In this document: positions 1 through 8,241 of the stretch, piece by piece | How positions within the stretch are numbered: position 1 is the stretch's first letter | How the letters are laid out: every line of letters starts with the position of its first letter | Assembly: GCA_036742665.1 (NCBI GenBank) | Contig: DAINQP010000002.1 | Location: 1 to 64,000, forward strand | Length of the DNA: 64,000 nt | Source: Gp6-AA40 sp036742665 | Lineage (GTDB): Bacteria > Acidobacteriota > Vicinamibacteria > Vicinamibacterales > UBA2999 | Direction of reading: 5' to 3' | Notes under the pieces: model-generated | Databases searched by the model: none | Seen by the model: only the letters and a program-made list of their open reading frames with translations | Told to the model about the DNA's origin: nothing | Program-made: the position numbers and the translations under genes

Positions 1-1
1 A

Positions 2-910
2 CGTCTCGTCGAGAAGCCGCGCCACGTCGAGTTTCAGATCCTCGCCGATCACCACGGCAACGTCGTCCACCTGTTCGAGCGCGAGTGCTCAATTCAACGC
101 CGTCATCAGAAGGTGATTGAGGAAACGCCGTCCACGGCAGTCACGCCGGCGCTGCGGCAACGGATGGGCGAGGCCGCGGTCGCAATTGCACGCGCGGCCG
201 GTTATCGCAACGCGGGCACGGTGGAGTTCCTGCTCGATGGCGCCGGGGACGCGGCGCGTTTCTACTTCCTCGAGATGAACACACGCCTGCAGGTCGAGCA
301 CCCAGTGACCGAGCAGGTGACCGGCGTCGATCTCGTCCGCGCGCAGATCGCGGTGGCCTCAGGCGAGCGATTGCTGTGGGGGCAGGACGCGCTCAACCAA
401 CGCGGTCACGCGATCGAGGCGCGCGTGTACGCGGAGGACCCGGCACGACACGATCTGCCGCAGGCGGGGCCGCTGCTGCTCTATCGCGAGCCGTCGATGC
501 CGGGTATTCGCGTCGATGCCGGCGTGGTTGAAGGCTCTGAGGTCAGCGTCCATTACGACCCGCTGCTCGCCAAACTGATTGCCTGGGGCGAGACGCGTGA
601 GGCGGCGCGACGCCGCGCGCTGGCGGCGCTGCGCAGCTATCCAATTCTCGGCCTTCGCACCAATGTCGCGCTCCTCGTCGAACTGCTCGAGCACCCGCGT
701 TTCATCGCGGGATCGATCGATACGGGATTTCTGGAGGAGGAAGGCGACGCGATCCGCGCGGGTCTCAGCGCTGAGACACCGCCGGTCGTCGAGGCGGTCG
801 CGGATGCCGCTCGTGCTCCTAGGGCGGGTCCTATGGGATCTGCCGAACCCGGTCCTTCTGGACCGGCCACCACCGATCCGTGGACCTCTTTGCGTGGCGT
901 GCGTGTTTAA
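2..910 (+). CDS. Biotin carboxylase subunit/domain, 3' part (5' end outside window)
   Basis: ATP-dependent carboxylation of biotin, the first half-reaction of an acetyl-, propionyl- or methylcrotonyl-CoA carboxylase. The frame is open from base 2, so the ATP-grasp N-terminus is missing. The visible 302 residues begin with HVEFQILAD and ECSIQRRHQKVIEE, followed by the active-site block EMNTRLQVEHPVTE and the biotin carboxylase C-terminal domain (HAIEARVYAEDP). The protein ends soon after a low-complexity linker, at a TAA. In carboxylase alpha subunits of this type the chain normally continues into the biotin-carrier domain. Here that domain is encoded in the next frame, starting right at this stop, so a single-base frameshift or a natural split is likely. 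The linker at 820-870 is a palindromic repeat insertion. The acyl-CoA substrate cannot be told from this fragment. Confidence 0.93.
   Translation, partial: RLVEKPRHVEFQILADHHGNVVHLFERECSIQRRHQKVIEETPSTAVTPALRQRMGEAAVAIARAAGYRNAGTVEFLLDGAGDAARFYFLEMNTRLQVEHPVTEQVTGVDLVRAQIAVASGERLLWGQDALNQRGHAIEARVYAEDPARHDLPQAGPLLLYREPSMPGIRVDAGVVEGSEVSVHYDPLLAKLIAWGETREAARRRALAALRSYPILGLRTNVALLVELLEHPRFIAGSIDTGFLEEEGDAIRAGLSAETPPVVEAVADAARAPRAGPMGSAEPGPSGPATTDPWTSLRGVRV
820..870. repeat. Dispersed GGTCC/GGACC palindromes inside the carboxylase linker
   Basis: Two adjacent inverted repeats. One is an imperfect hairpin around 822-849; the other is a clear hairpin, GGTCCTTCTGGACC at 851-864 with flanking CCG/CGG. 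The same core recurs at about 34315, 34990, 40490, 55125 and 56640. It is translated here as a Gly/Pro/Ala-rich linker (GPMGSAEPGPSGP) between the biotin carboxylase domain and the biotin carrier. Confidence 0.7.
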
Positions 911-1289
911 CGTCACGCCGCTCGGCAATGGACGCTATCTGGTCGAGCACGAGTCGACGACACAGCTCGCGTACGCCATCGCAGCGGGGCGTGAGACCTG
1001 GGTCTTTCTCAACGGCCGAGCGTACGTGGTCGGGTCCGCTGCTGTCGCGCGTAGAGGAGCCGCAGTCACCAGCGACGCGGACGCATTGGCTGCACCGATG
1101 CCGGCCACGGTCGTGCGCATCGAGGTGAGCCAGGGACAGACGGTCGTCAAGGACAGTGTGCTCATGATGCTCGAGGCGATGAAGATGGAGCTGCCGATCA
1201 GGGCGCCGCGCGACGGCCGTGTGACGGCGATTCACTGCCGCGTCGGCGAAATAGTTCAACCGGGCGTACCCTTGTTCGAGATCACGTAA
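903..1289 (+). CDS. Biotin carboxyl carrier (biotinyl) protein, frame-shifted from upstream gene
   Basis: Carries the covalently bound biotin that moves carboxyl groups between the biotin carboxylase and the carboxyltransferase. The C-terminal 70 residues form a biotinyl domain with the canonical EAMKMEL motif, whose lysine is biotinylated. The domain ends in VGEIVQPGVPLFEIT. The open frame runs in from upstream without its own ATG. The best independent start is GTG at 903, which overlaps the TAA (908-910) of the biotin carboxylase. The text continues smoothly across the junction (WTSLRGVRV, then FNVTPLGNG), so this is probably the C-terminal domain of one ancestral alpha subunit. It is now separated either by a +1 frameshift or by a stop-restart. 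A sequencing error is a real alternative. Confidence 0.8.
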   Translation: MFNVTPLGNGRYLVEHESTTQLAYAIAAGRETWVFLNGRAYVVGSAAVARRGAAVTSDADALAAPMPATVVRIEVSQGQTVVKDSVLMMLEAMKMELPIRAPRDGRVTAIHCRVGEIVQPGVPLFEIT

Positions 1290-1546
1290 TGGACAAGGAC
1301 GCTGCCGGACTCCTGATCGAGCTGATTGAAAAGGTCGGACTGCTGCGCCGCGACATGCAGCAGAAGAAGGAGCTCGAGAAATACCAGGCGCGGTTTCAGC
1401 GCATCGAACAGAAGCTCAATGCGCTCGCCGAACGTCTCTCGCGTGAGGATCCGGAGCTGGCGAAGGCGCTGCGGACGGCGTGGCAGCTACCGGCGCGCAG
1501 CCTCGCCTTCCGCAATGCGGACCATCAAAAAGACACGAAGGACTAG
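1289..1546 (+). CDS. Small coiled-coil hypothetical protein
   Basis: An 85-residue charged, mostly helical protein with no recognised domain. Residues 15-65 are rich in K, E, Q, R and L with heptad-like spacing and are probably a short coiled coil. The start ATG overlaps the stop of the biotin-carrier frame (TAATG), so it is translationally coupled to the carboxylase genes and may be a small accessory protein of that complex. That role is inferred only from position. Its 3' end overlaps the convergent bacterioferritin stop by 4 bases. Confidence 0.7.
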   Translation: MDKDAAGLLIELIEKVGLLRRDMQQKKELEKYQARFQRIEQKLNALAERLSREDPELAKALRTAWQLPARSLAFRNADHQKDTKD

Positions 1547-2019
1547 TCCTTAGGTCCCTGCGTCTGATTCGACAGATACCGCTCGTAGCCCATCTCCTTG
1601 ATCTGATGCATCTGGGCCTCGAGCCAGTCCACGTGCTCTTCCTCGTCTTTCAGCAGCTTCGAAAACAGCTCGCGTGACTGATCGTCGCCCTGCTCGCGCG
1701 AGATCTGAATCGCCTTGTTGTACATCGCGACAGCATTGACCTCGAGCTTCAGATCGGCCTCGAGCTGCGATTTGACGTTCTGCCCGACACTGAGCTCCAT
1801 CGGATCCATCGTCGGTGTGGCATCGAGGAACAGCAGGCGCTCAATCAGCTCTTCGGCGTGCTTCATCTCGTCGATCGATTGCTTCCTGATGAAGTCGCCG
1901 AGGCCGTGATAGCCCCAGTTGTGGCACATCTCTGCGTGCAGGAAATACTGGTTGATGGCTGTCAGCTCCTCGCGTAGAGCGAGGTTCAGTTGATCGATGA
2001 CCTGAGCATTCCCGCGCAT
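1543..2019 (-). CDS. bfr: Bacterioferritin
   Basis: Iron-storage protein that oxidises Fe(II) at an intrasubunit di-iron centre and stores ferric mineral in a 24-subunit shell. It has 158 residues, the usual bacterioferritin length. The ferroxidase ligands are all visible: E18, E51, H54, E93, E126 and H129. M52, the residue that ligates haem between subunits in the family, is also present. The start at 2019 (MRGNAQVID) is chosen because a strong AAGGAGG site lies 6-7 bases upstream; the longer open frame would begin before that site. It is convergent with the carboxylase operon and divergent from the YjbQ gene. Confidence 0.95.
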   Translation of the reverse strand: MRGNAQVIDQLNLALREELTAINQYFLHAEMCHNWGYHGLGDFIRKQSIDEMKHAEELIERLLFLDATPTMDPMELSVGQNVKSQLEADLKLEVNAVAMYNKAIQISREQGDDQSRELFSKLLKDEEEHVDWLEAQMHQIKEMGYERYLSNQTQGPKD

Positions 2020-2138
2020 TCCGCCGCCTCCTTGGCTGCAAACATCGATGACGTTGTGGCACGCCATCGTATGCCGGATAGCGCAGACCGCTCAAACGCA
2101 AAGTGGACTGCGACGCCGATTGGCTGTGTTAAAGTACT

Positions 2139-3203
2139 ATGTCGGTGCCGGCAAAACCGCTCGACATCACTCTCGAGATCGCTCCGAAGTCGCGCTTCGA
2201 CGTCGTCGATCTCCGATCCGAATTCGCCGCCGAACACGAGACGCTCGCCCCGTATCGGAACTGCCTGTACTGGTCCTTCCACACGACGGCCGGATTTCTC
2301 GACCGCAGTCTGGCGGTTCGACTGAAAGAGCAGCACATCCCCACCTACGTGGACGCTGTGCGCACGTTCTTCCCGGAGGGCGCCGGCTACGAGCACGACC
2401 GCCTGGAGCGGCGTGGCGACCTCGATTCGACGCAACGCGCGGTGGAGCCGCGCAATGCCGATTCGCATCTGGCGTTCATCGCCGGCGGACTGCGCACCTG
2501 CGTCACGCACCCGAACCGACCCAATGAGCCGGTCTATTTCGTGGACCTCGACGGCGTAAACGAGGGCCGTCCACGGCGCCGGCTGACACGATTGATCGCG
2601 TTCACCCGCGAACGCGTGGTCGGCTCGACACGCATCGAGGTGCCGGTGTCGGAGCACCCGATTGACTCGGTCAACCTGAAGGACCCGCGTCTCGGCGTCT
2701 ACAGTCAACTCGCCGAGTTCGTGCAGGACGCGGGCGTCGAAAAAGGGCGCCTGCGCGTGACGCTCGATCCGACCGAGCGCCACTCCGCGCTGACGGTGAA
2801 CGAGTACGAGACGCTGCTCATGCGTTACGACCTCGCTGAGGTCCTGCGCAATCCGCTGCGCTTCGTCGCCGAAAAATCACGGCATGCGCTGGCGAATCCG
2901 CGTGCGGTGCCGAACAAGGCGTTGGGCTACGCCAAGTACGACATGGTACGCGTGCTGAACAAGGGCCTTGACGCGCTCGGCTTGCGCGGGTCGTTCGTCG
3001 AGAAGGCGATGGCTCGCACACTCGCCCTCCCTGCCGCGCGCTTCTTCCGCATGCACCGGTCGGTGAGTCTGCTCGTGTCCGCCGGTGAGGATGGTCAGCC
3101 GAATATCGTCGAGGGCACGTACCAGAGTCCGATCCTGGTGCAGTGGCAGAACGCGCCGCGTCAATCGCGCGTCCTCGACGTCGCGATTACCGAAATTCGT
3201 TAG
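2139..3203 (+). CDS. YjbQ (UPF0047) family protein with long conserved C-terminal extension
   Basis: A 354-residue protein. The first 150 residues carry UPF0047/YjbQ signatures: FHTTAGFLDRSL near 48, HDRLERRGD near 85 and NADSHLAFIAGG near 106. Some YjbQ proteins have weak thiamine-phosphate-synthase activity, but the physiological role is unsettled. YjbQ proteins are normally about 140 residues. Here about 200 further residues follow, with conserved-looking stretches (VNLKDPRLGVY, LTVNEYETLLMRYDL, GTYQSPILVQW) that match no domain I can name. No signal peptide or membrane segment is seen, so it is probably cytoplasmic. It is divergent from bacterioferritin with a 119-base gap, and its stop codon touches a GTTCG repeat cluster. 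Confidence 0.8.
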   Translation: MSVPAKPLDITLEIAPKSRFDVVDLRSEFAAEHETLAPYRNCLYWSFHTTAGFLDRSLAVRLKEQHIPTYVDAVRTFFPEGAGYEHDRLERRGDLDSTQRAVEPRNADSHLAFIAGGLRTCVTHPNRPNEPVYFVDLDGVNEGRPRRRLTRLIAFTRERVVGSTRIEVPVSEHPIDSVNLKDPRLGVYSQLAEFVQDAGVEKGRLRVTLDPTERHSALTVNEYETLLMRYDLAEVLRNPLRFVAEKSRHALANPRAVPNKALGYAKYDMVRVLNKGLDALGLRGSFVEKAMARTLALPAARFFRMHRSVSLLVSAGEDGQPNIVEGTYQSPILVQWQNAPRQSRVLDVAITEIR

Positions 3204-3288
3204 TCGTTCGGGCGTTCGGCTCGTTCGATCGTTCGTGTCGTTTCGAACGATCCGAACATCACCAATGGCTCGAACGATCCGAACGTTA
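3203..3288. repeat. GTTCG/CGAACGATCCGAACG inverted repeat cluster between convergent genes
   Basis: The strand reads several GTTCG units (about 3207-3240) followed by the reverse complement CGAACGATCCGAAC units (3244-3285), so it can fold into a large imperfect hairpin. It includes the stop codons of both flanking convergent genes. A close relative lies at 17527-17629, again between convergent genes. It may work as a bidirectional transcription terminator, although it has no T-run. Confidence 0.75.
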
Positions 3289-4671
3289 TCGAGGGAGCCT
3301 TTCAGGCATCTCGGCGACGGCATACGCGATCGCCGCGATCGCGGCAGCCGCCTTCGACACTTCTTCAGGTCCAATCCGCTCGACAGTGTCTGCCGCGCTG
3401 TGGTGAATCACGAAGTAGCGCGCCGGGTCGCCGAGATATGCCATCGTCGGCACGTTGCCAGCTTGTGCGATCGGGCCGATGTCAGCACCGCCGCCACCCG
3501 CAGTGATCTCTGGAAAGTCGAGCGGCGTGAGCAGGCTGCCGATCTGCAGCATCATCGAGCGCGCCGCCGCATTTCCTGAGAAGCCAAGTGCCGCGGGCGC
3601 AAACACCCCCGAGTCGGACTCGAGCGCGAACACGTGGTCGGACGCCGTTGCCGCATGCTTCTCTGCGTACGACGCCGCACCGCGAAGGCCGTTCTCTTCA
3701 TTCGCGAATAGCACGACGCGCACCGTACGTCGTGGCCTGATGCCCAGCTTCTTCATCAGCCGTACCGCTTCCCACGTGATCACGCAGCCGACGCCATCGT
3801 CCGAGGCACCGGCGCCGACGTCCCATGAGTCGAGATGTCCGGCAAGCAGGACGATCTCGTGCGGCTTTTCGCGTCCGCGGATCTCTCCCACGACGTTGGC
3901 TGACTCGACGTCGGGCTCATTTCGCGATTCGAGCGTGAGACGCATGCGCACCGTGCGGCCGCGAGCGCTCAGGCGCGCGATGCGATTGGCATCTTCGATT
4001 GACACTGCGGCCGCCGGAATCTGCGGCTGTCCCGGCGCGTAGCTCACGCTGCCGGTGTGCGTCGTCCGCAGGCCGAGCGGACCGACGGATCGAACCAACA
4101 CCGCAACCGCCCCATATTGCGCCCCGCTGCGGGCGCCGCCGTTCCGGTAGGTGACGGTCTCCGAGTAGCCGTTGTACGGCACGTTGAAGAGGACGATGCG
4201 GTTCTTTGCCTCGGCACCCTTGACACGCAGGTCGTCAAAACTGGTGACCACGAGGACTTCGGCCTCGAGCCCGCCGTACGGTGTGGGCGCGGTGCCGCCG
4301 AGACCGAGAATGGGGATCGGATGGCGAGCCGGATCGATAATCTCCGCCGCTTCCCTGCCGCGCACCCAGTGCGGCACCATCACCCGCTCGGTGCGCACGT
4401 TCTCGAGGCCGTCGGCCTTCATCGTCCGCACCGCCCAGTCCACAGCGCGCGTCAGGTTCTCCGACCCGCTCAATCGATGGCCGTAGGAATCGGTCAGCTC
4501 CGCCAGGCGCTGCCAGGCGAAGTCGTCGGCGGTTGCGGCCTTGATCAGGCGTGAGGCGTCTTCACGCAGCGGCGTCAGCCACGAGTGCGACGGGGTCGGG
4601 CTTTGAGCGGAGACAGTGGTCAGGATCGCGCCCGCGACGAGTGCGAGCAGGCCAGTCAGAGAAGGACGCAT
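3286..4671 (-). CDS. Exported M28-family zinc peptidase (carboxypeptidase Q-like)
   Basis: Di-zinc exopeptidase of 461 residues. Residues 1-22 form a signal peptide ending ...VSA, so it probably acts in the periplasm. An N-terminal region and an inserted PA-like segment (residues about 120-255) precede the M28 catalytic domain. The expected metal ligands are visible in order: the H and D of AGHLDSWDVG, the D of ASDDGVG, the EE of NEENGLRG, the D of ALESDSG and the H of FVIHHSAAD. The layout resembles plasma glutamate carboxypeptidase/carboxypeptidase Q and acidobacterial secreted M28 enzymes, so it likely removes amino acids from short peptides. The next gene upstream on this strand lies beyond a CCAAC/GTTGG repeat. 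Confidence 0.92.
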   Translation of the reverse strand: MRPSLTGLLALVAGAILTTVSAQSPTPSHSWLTPLREDASRLIKAATADDFAWQRLAELTDSYGHRLSGSENLTRAVDWAVRTMKADGLENVRTERVMVPHWVRGREAAEIIDPARHPIPILGLGGTAPTPYGGLEAEVLVVTSFDDLRVKGAEAKNRIVLFNVPYNGYSETVTYRNGGARSGAQYGAVAVLVRSVGPLGLRTTHTGSVSYAPGQPQIPAAAVSIEDANRIARLSARGRTVRMRLTLESRNEPDVESANVVGEIRGREKPHEIVLLAGHLDSWDVGAGASDDGVGCVITWEAVRLMKKLGIRPRRTVRVVLFANEENGLRGAASYAEKHAATASDHVFALESDSGVFAPAALGFSGNAAARSMMLQIGSLLTPLDFPEITAGGGGADIGPIAQAGNVPTMAYLGDPARYFVIHHSAADTVERIGPEEVSKAAAAIAAIAYAVAEMPERLPR

Positions 4672-4696
4672 GCAGAATACAGGTTAACCGATGTCA

Positions 4697-4795
4697 TAAC
4701 GCCCAACTTCCAACGACCAACCTCCAACCCAACACCGCTCAATTGGGATTTGGGAGTTGGGAGTGTTGGAACTTGGGAGTCGGGCGGTGGGAGTT
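4697..4795. repeat. CCAAC/GTTGG inverted repeat block
   Basis: Left arm at about 4698-4734 is a run of CCCAAC, TCCAAC and ACCAAC units; right arm at 4742-4792 is a run of TTGGGA, GTTGGG and TTGGAA units. Together they form a long imperfect hairpin. The same element, in the CCCAAC orientation, occurs at 45252-45306 inside the start of the ankyrin gene, and short fragments lie at 33295-33308 and 63424-63433. It fills the gap between the cytochrome stop and the peptidase start. Confidence 0.75.
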
Positions 4796-6068
4796 AGTTA
4801 AGAATGGACTGAAAGTAGGCCGGCAGTCCCGATTTCGTGTCGCGCAGGATCTCCACGATCGCGCGGCGATCGGCCAGCGAGAGCACGCGGTACCGCGGCT
4901 GCTTCTCGCGCCCGGCCAACACCTCCCACATCCGGCTGTACACCGCATCGCGGGCGAGGGCGGGCATGGCGTCGAAGGCCGGCGTGTAGATCATGTAGCT
5001 GCACGGATACTGAAACAGGCGGCGCCGCAGATCGAAGTCACGGAACGACCGTCCCTGTTTGTCGCGCGGCCCCGATTTCGGAAAACGTTCAGTGAATCCC
5101 GAGCCGCCTTTCACCGGCGCGACGAGCGGGGCCTCGTCGATGAACAACAAGTAATCCACCAGGTCTCGCGCGGCCTCGGCCACCCGCGCAGACGCATCGG
5201 TGCTCGGCTTCTCGGCGAGCAGCCGTGCCTCCCACCCAGTGCGCGTGATCAGGTTGGTCATCTGCGTCTGATGCGCAAGCACCAACTGTGCGACGACATC
5301 GCTATACGGAGTGGGATAGCCCGTGAGATCGAACAGCCCTTCGACCGAGTTGAGTACCGCCTTGGGGTTGGCGATCTTGAGCTTGCCCTTGTCTCCAGGC
5401 ATGACCGCGACATTGCCCATGTGCTTCGCGCCGCCGTGATCGCCGGTGACCAACCAGCCGCCCCAGCGCTGCTCGAGCGGACTGCCGTGAATCGTCGTGA
5501 AGCCGTTCGCGTACGAGATCTCGTCGGGGATCGGGTACATGCTCTGGACTGTCAGGCCAGGAACACCCAGCGTCTCCCATGACAGGTGACAGGCTAGACA
5601 CTCGTTGTTCCGGACGAAGCGAGGCGACGATGATGCCTTCTGCTCGAGTTCGTAAAAGATGACGCCCTGGGCTGGATCCTGCGCAGCCACTTCGAGAATC
5701 CTTCCACCGCGCACCCACCCGACCGCCATCGTATCGCCGAAGTAGACAGCGCGTGGATTCAGGACGTTGATGAGGGGTGCCTGAAAACTACTCTGCGAGA
5801 ACACCAGCGCTTGAGACTCCACCGGCAAATTGAACGCATCCAGCACCGATTTCAGATAGCCGTTCGACGGGTTGAACGTCAGCGAGACAGATCCGGCCTG
5901 CAGCTTTTCGTTGAAGGCGGCTACGGGATCAGTCGGCGGCGTACTCGAATAGCGAATCGCCGGTTCATCGCGAGAGACGACAAAGACATCGCGACGCTGC
6001 GCGCTGGCGACGATGCCGGCAGCGAGGATGACGGTGCCAGCGACAAATAAACGGCAAAAAAGGCTCAC
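4794..6068 (-). CDS. Exported mono-heme c-type cytochrome, uncharacterised
   Basis: Likely periplasmic electron-transfer or sensor protein. A hydrophobic signal sequence (LFCRLFVAGTVILAAGIVASAQ) opens the reading frame, and one haem-binding CLACH motif (CxxCH) follows near residue 170, in the segment NNECLACHLSWETLG. No other CxxCH and no recognised enzyme domain are seen in the 424 residues. The GTG at 6068 is preferred because the longer frame (to 6404) would run into the divergent FadJ-type gene. A TTG 12 bases upstream is an alternative start. It starts 31 bases from that divergent gene, so the two probably share a promoter region. The partner redox protein is unknown. Confidence 0.78.
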   Translation of the reverse strand: MSLFCRLFVAGTVILAAGIVASAQRRDVFVVSRDEPAIRYSSTPPTDPVAAFNEKLQAGSVSLTFNPSNGYLKSVLDAFNLPVESQALVFSQSSFQAPLINVLNPRAVYFGDTMAVGWVRGGRILEVAAQDPAQGVIFYELEQKASSSPRFVRNNECLACHLSWETLGVPGLTVQSMYPIPDEISYANGFTTIHGSPLEQRWGGWLVTGDHGGAKHMGNVAVMPGDKGKLKIANPKAVLNSVEGLFDLTGYPTPYSDVVAQLVLAHQTQMTNLITRTGWEARLLAEKPSTDASARVAEAARDLVDYLLFIDEAPLVAPVKGGSGFTERFPKSGPRDKQGRSFRDFDLRRRLFQYPCSYMIYTPAFDAMPALARDAVYSRMWEVLAGREKQPRYRVLSLADRRAIVEILRDTKSGLPAYFQSILN

Positions 6069-6099
6069 CCCTTCAAGGGTAGCACTATGATGAAGAGCA

Positions 6100-8241
6100 A
6101 TGAATCCGGTCAGTGTTTCTGACGCAAACGGCGTTGCGCTCATCCGCATCGACAACCCGCCAGTGAATGCACTCAGCGACATCGTTCTCGACGCGTTGAG
6201 CGCGGCCATAGACGGGGTTGCACGGGATGCGGCGGTGCGGGCTGTCGTCCTTATTGGTGCCGGGCGTACGTTTCCGGCCGGAGCCGACATCAAGGGCCTC
6301 GAGAACATCGCCTGGGGCGGGGATTCCGGCGCACCTGATCTGCATGCGCTCCTGCAACGAATCGAGGATCTCCACAAGCCTGTCGTGATGGCCATGCACG
6401 GCACCGCACTTGGCGGCGGCCTCGAGATCGCGATGGCTGGACATTATCGCGTCGCTCTCCCCGAGAGTCAGATGGGCCTGCCCGAGGCGAACCTGGGGAT
6501 CGTTCCTGGCGCTGAAGGTACACAGAGACTGCCCCGTCTCGTGGGTCTCGAGAAGGCCATCGAGATGTGCGTGTCTGGCAAGCCGATCAAGGCCAAAGAC
6601 GCGCTGGCGGCGGGTCTCATCGATCGAATCATCGAGGGCGATCTCGCGGCGGGCGCAACCGCGTTCGCACGCGAGATGACGTCGCGCACCACACATCCCA
6701 AGACTCGGGAACGCACTGACAAGCTGCCCGCCGCTGCCGCCGTGCCAGGGATGATCGCTGCTGGCAAAGAGACGGCGCGCAAGACGCGGCGCCACATGGA
6801 AGCGCCGATCAAAGTCATCGACGCGCTCGAAGCGGCCGTGACGCTGCCGTTCGCGGAAGGCTGCACACGCGAGCGTCAGATCGCGCTCGAGTGCATGCGG
6901 TCCGAGCAGGCCAAGGCGCTGATTCATGTCTTTTTCGCCGAGCGCGGCGTGTCGCGCGTGCCGGGCGTCACCAAAGACACGCCTGCGGCGACGGTCTCGA
7001 CCGTCGGCATCGTCGGCGCCGGCACGATGGGTAGCGGCATTGCGATGGCGTGTGCGAACGCCGGCCTTCACGTGCGGATTGTCGATGCCACGCAGCAGGG
7101 GGTCGACAACGGGATCGCGACCATTCGCAAGAACTACGACGTCTCGGTAAAACGTGGACGATTCACAGTCGACCAGGTCGAACAGCGCATGTCGTCGATC
7201 CGTCCGCAGATGGGTTACGAGGGCTTTAGCGACGTCGACCTGATCATTGAGGCGGTGTTTGAAAATCTCGCGCTCAAGAAAGACATCGTTGCGACGCTGG
7301 ATCGCGTCGTCAGGCCGGGCTCCATCATCGCCACGAACACATCGACGCTCGACATCGACGCGATCGCCGCAGCCACGTCGCGGGCTGACAACGTCGTCGG
7401 CCTTCACTTCTTCAGCCCGGCGAACGTGATGCGGCTCGTCGAGATCGTGCGGGGCAAGAAGACGTCACCCGAGACGCTTGCCACGGCGATGGCGCTGGCG
7501 AAACGCCTCGGCAAGGTCGGCGTCGTGGTCGGCAACTGCGAAGGGTTCGTCGGCAATCGGATGATGTTCCCGTACATGTACGAGTGCCAGTTTCTGGTCG
7601 AGGACGGAGCAACGCCCGAGCAGGTCGATCGCGCGCTCACCGACTTCGGCATGGCGATGGGCATGTTCGCGGTGGACGACATGGCCGGGCTCGACGTCGC
7701 CTGGCGCGTGCGTCAGGAACTGCACCAGTTCAGCAAGCCGGGCGACCGCAAGCCGCTCGTGGCTGACACGCTGTGCGAGATGGGGCGCTTCGGGCAGAAG
7801 TCCGGCAAGGGCTGGTACGTCTACGGCGACGACCGCAAGCCGACGCCGGATCCCGAAGTGCTGGCGCTGATCGAGCGCGCCGCCAATGCCGCCGCCATTC
7901 CACGTCGTCCGATTGCCAACGAAGAAATCATCGAGCGGACCATATACGCACTGATCAACGAAGGTGCGCGCGTGCTCGACGAAGGCTACGCCAGCCGCGC
8001 GGCTGACATCGATGTGGTCTACACCAGCGGCTACGGCTTCCCCGCGTGGCGTGGCGGCCCGATGTTTTACGCCGATCGCGTCGGATTGAAAAAAGTGTAC
8101 GAGCGCGTGTCGGCGTTCCATCGCGAGCTCGGGCAGCGATGGGCGCCCGCGCCGCTGCTCGAGCGCCTGGCGCGTGAGGGCTCGACGTTCAAGGCATTCG
8201 ACAAGAGCCGCGCCTCTGACCTGGCCGGTACGACAGCGTAG
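6100..8241 (+). CDS. Bifunctional enoyl-CoA hydratase / 3-hydroxyacyl-CoA dehydrogenase (FadJ/FadB-type)
   Basis: Catalyses hydration of enoyl-CoA and NAD-dependent oxidation of 3-hydroxyacyl-CoA in beta-oxidation. It has 713 residues, the normal fusion length. The N-terminal crotonase domain (1-190) has the oxyanion loop GTALGGGLEIAMAG and the catalytic-glutamate region LPEANLGIVPGAEGTQRLP. The dehydrogenase domain begins near 300 with the Rossmann motif VGAGTMGSGIAMA. It carries the catalytic His in VVGLHFFSPANVM, followed by two C-terminal helical domains (GFVGNRM; SGYGFPAWRGGPMFYAD). The stop abuts the ATG of the CoA-ligase gene, so the two form an operon. That neighbour suggests the substrate may be a phenylpropanoyl-CoA rather than, or as well as, fatty acyl-CoA. 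Confidence 0.94.
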   Translation: MNPVSVSDANGVALIRIDNPPVNALSDIVLDALSAAIDGVARDAAVRAVVLIGAGRTFPAGADIKGLENIAWGGDSGAPDLHALLQRIEDLHKPVVMAMHGTALGGGLEIAMAGHYRVALPESQMGLPEANLGIVPGAEGTQRLPRLVGLEKAIEMCVSGKPIKAKDALAAGLIDRIIEGDLAAGATAFAREMTSRTTHPKTRERTDKLPAAAAVPGMIAAGKETARKTRRHMEAPIKVIDALEAAVTLPFAEGCTRERQIALECMRSEQAKALIHVFFAERGVSRVPGVTKDTPAATVSTVGIVGAGTMGSGIAMACANAGLHVRIVDATQQGVDNGIATIRKNYDVSVKRGRFTVDQVEQRMSSIRPQMGYEGFSDVDLIIEAVFENLALKKDIVATLDRVVRPGSIIATNTSTLDIDAIAAATSRADNVVGLHFFSPANVMRLVEIVRGKKTSPETLATAMALAKRLGKVGVVVGNCEGFVGNRMMFPYMYECQFLVEDGATPEQVDRALTDFGMAMGMFAVDDMAGLDVAWRVRQELHQFSKPGDRKPLVADTLCEMGRFGQKSGKGWYVYGDDRKPTPDPEVLALIERAANAAAIPRRPIANEEIIERTIYALINEGARVLDEGYASRAADIDVVYTSGYGFPAWRGGPMFYADRVGLKKVYERVSAFHRELGQRWAPAPLLERLAREGSTFKAFDKSRASDLAGTTA

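Noticed and set aside
6085..7407. 440-residue minus-strand frame
   Set aside because: Shadow of the crotonase/dehydrogenase gene, without a recognisable protein pattern.
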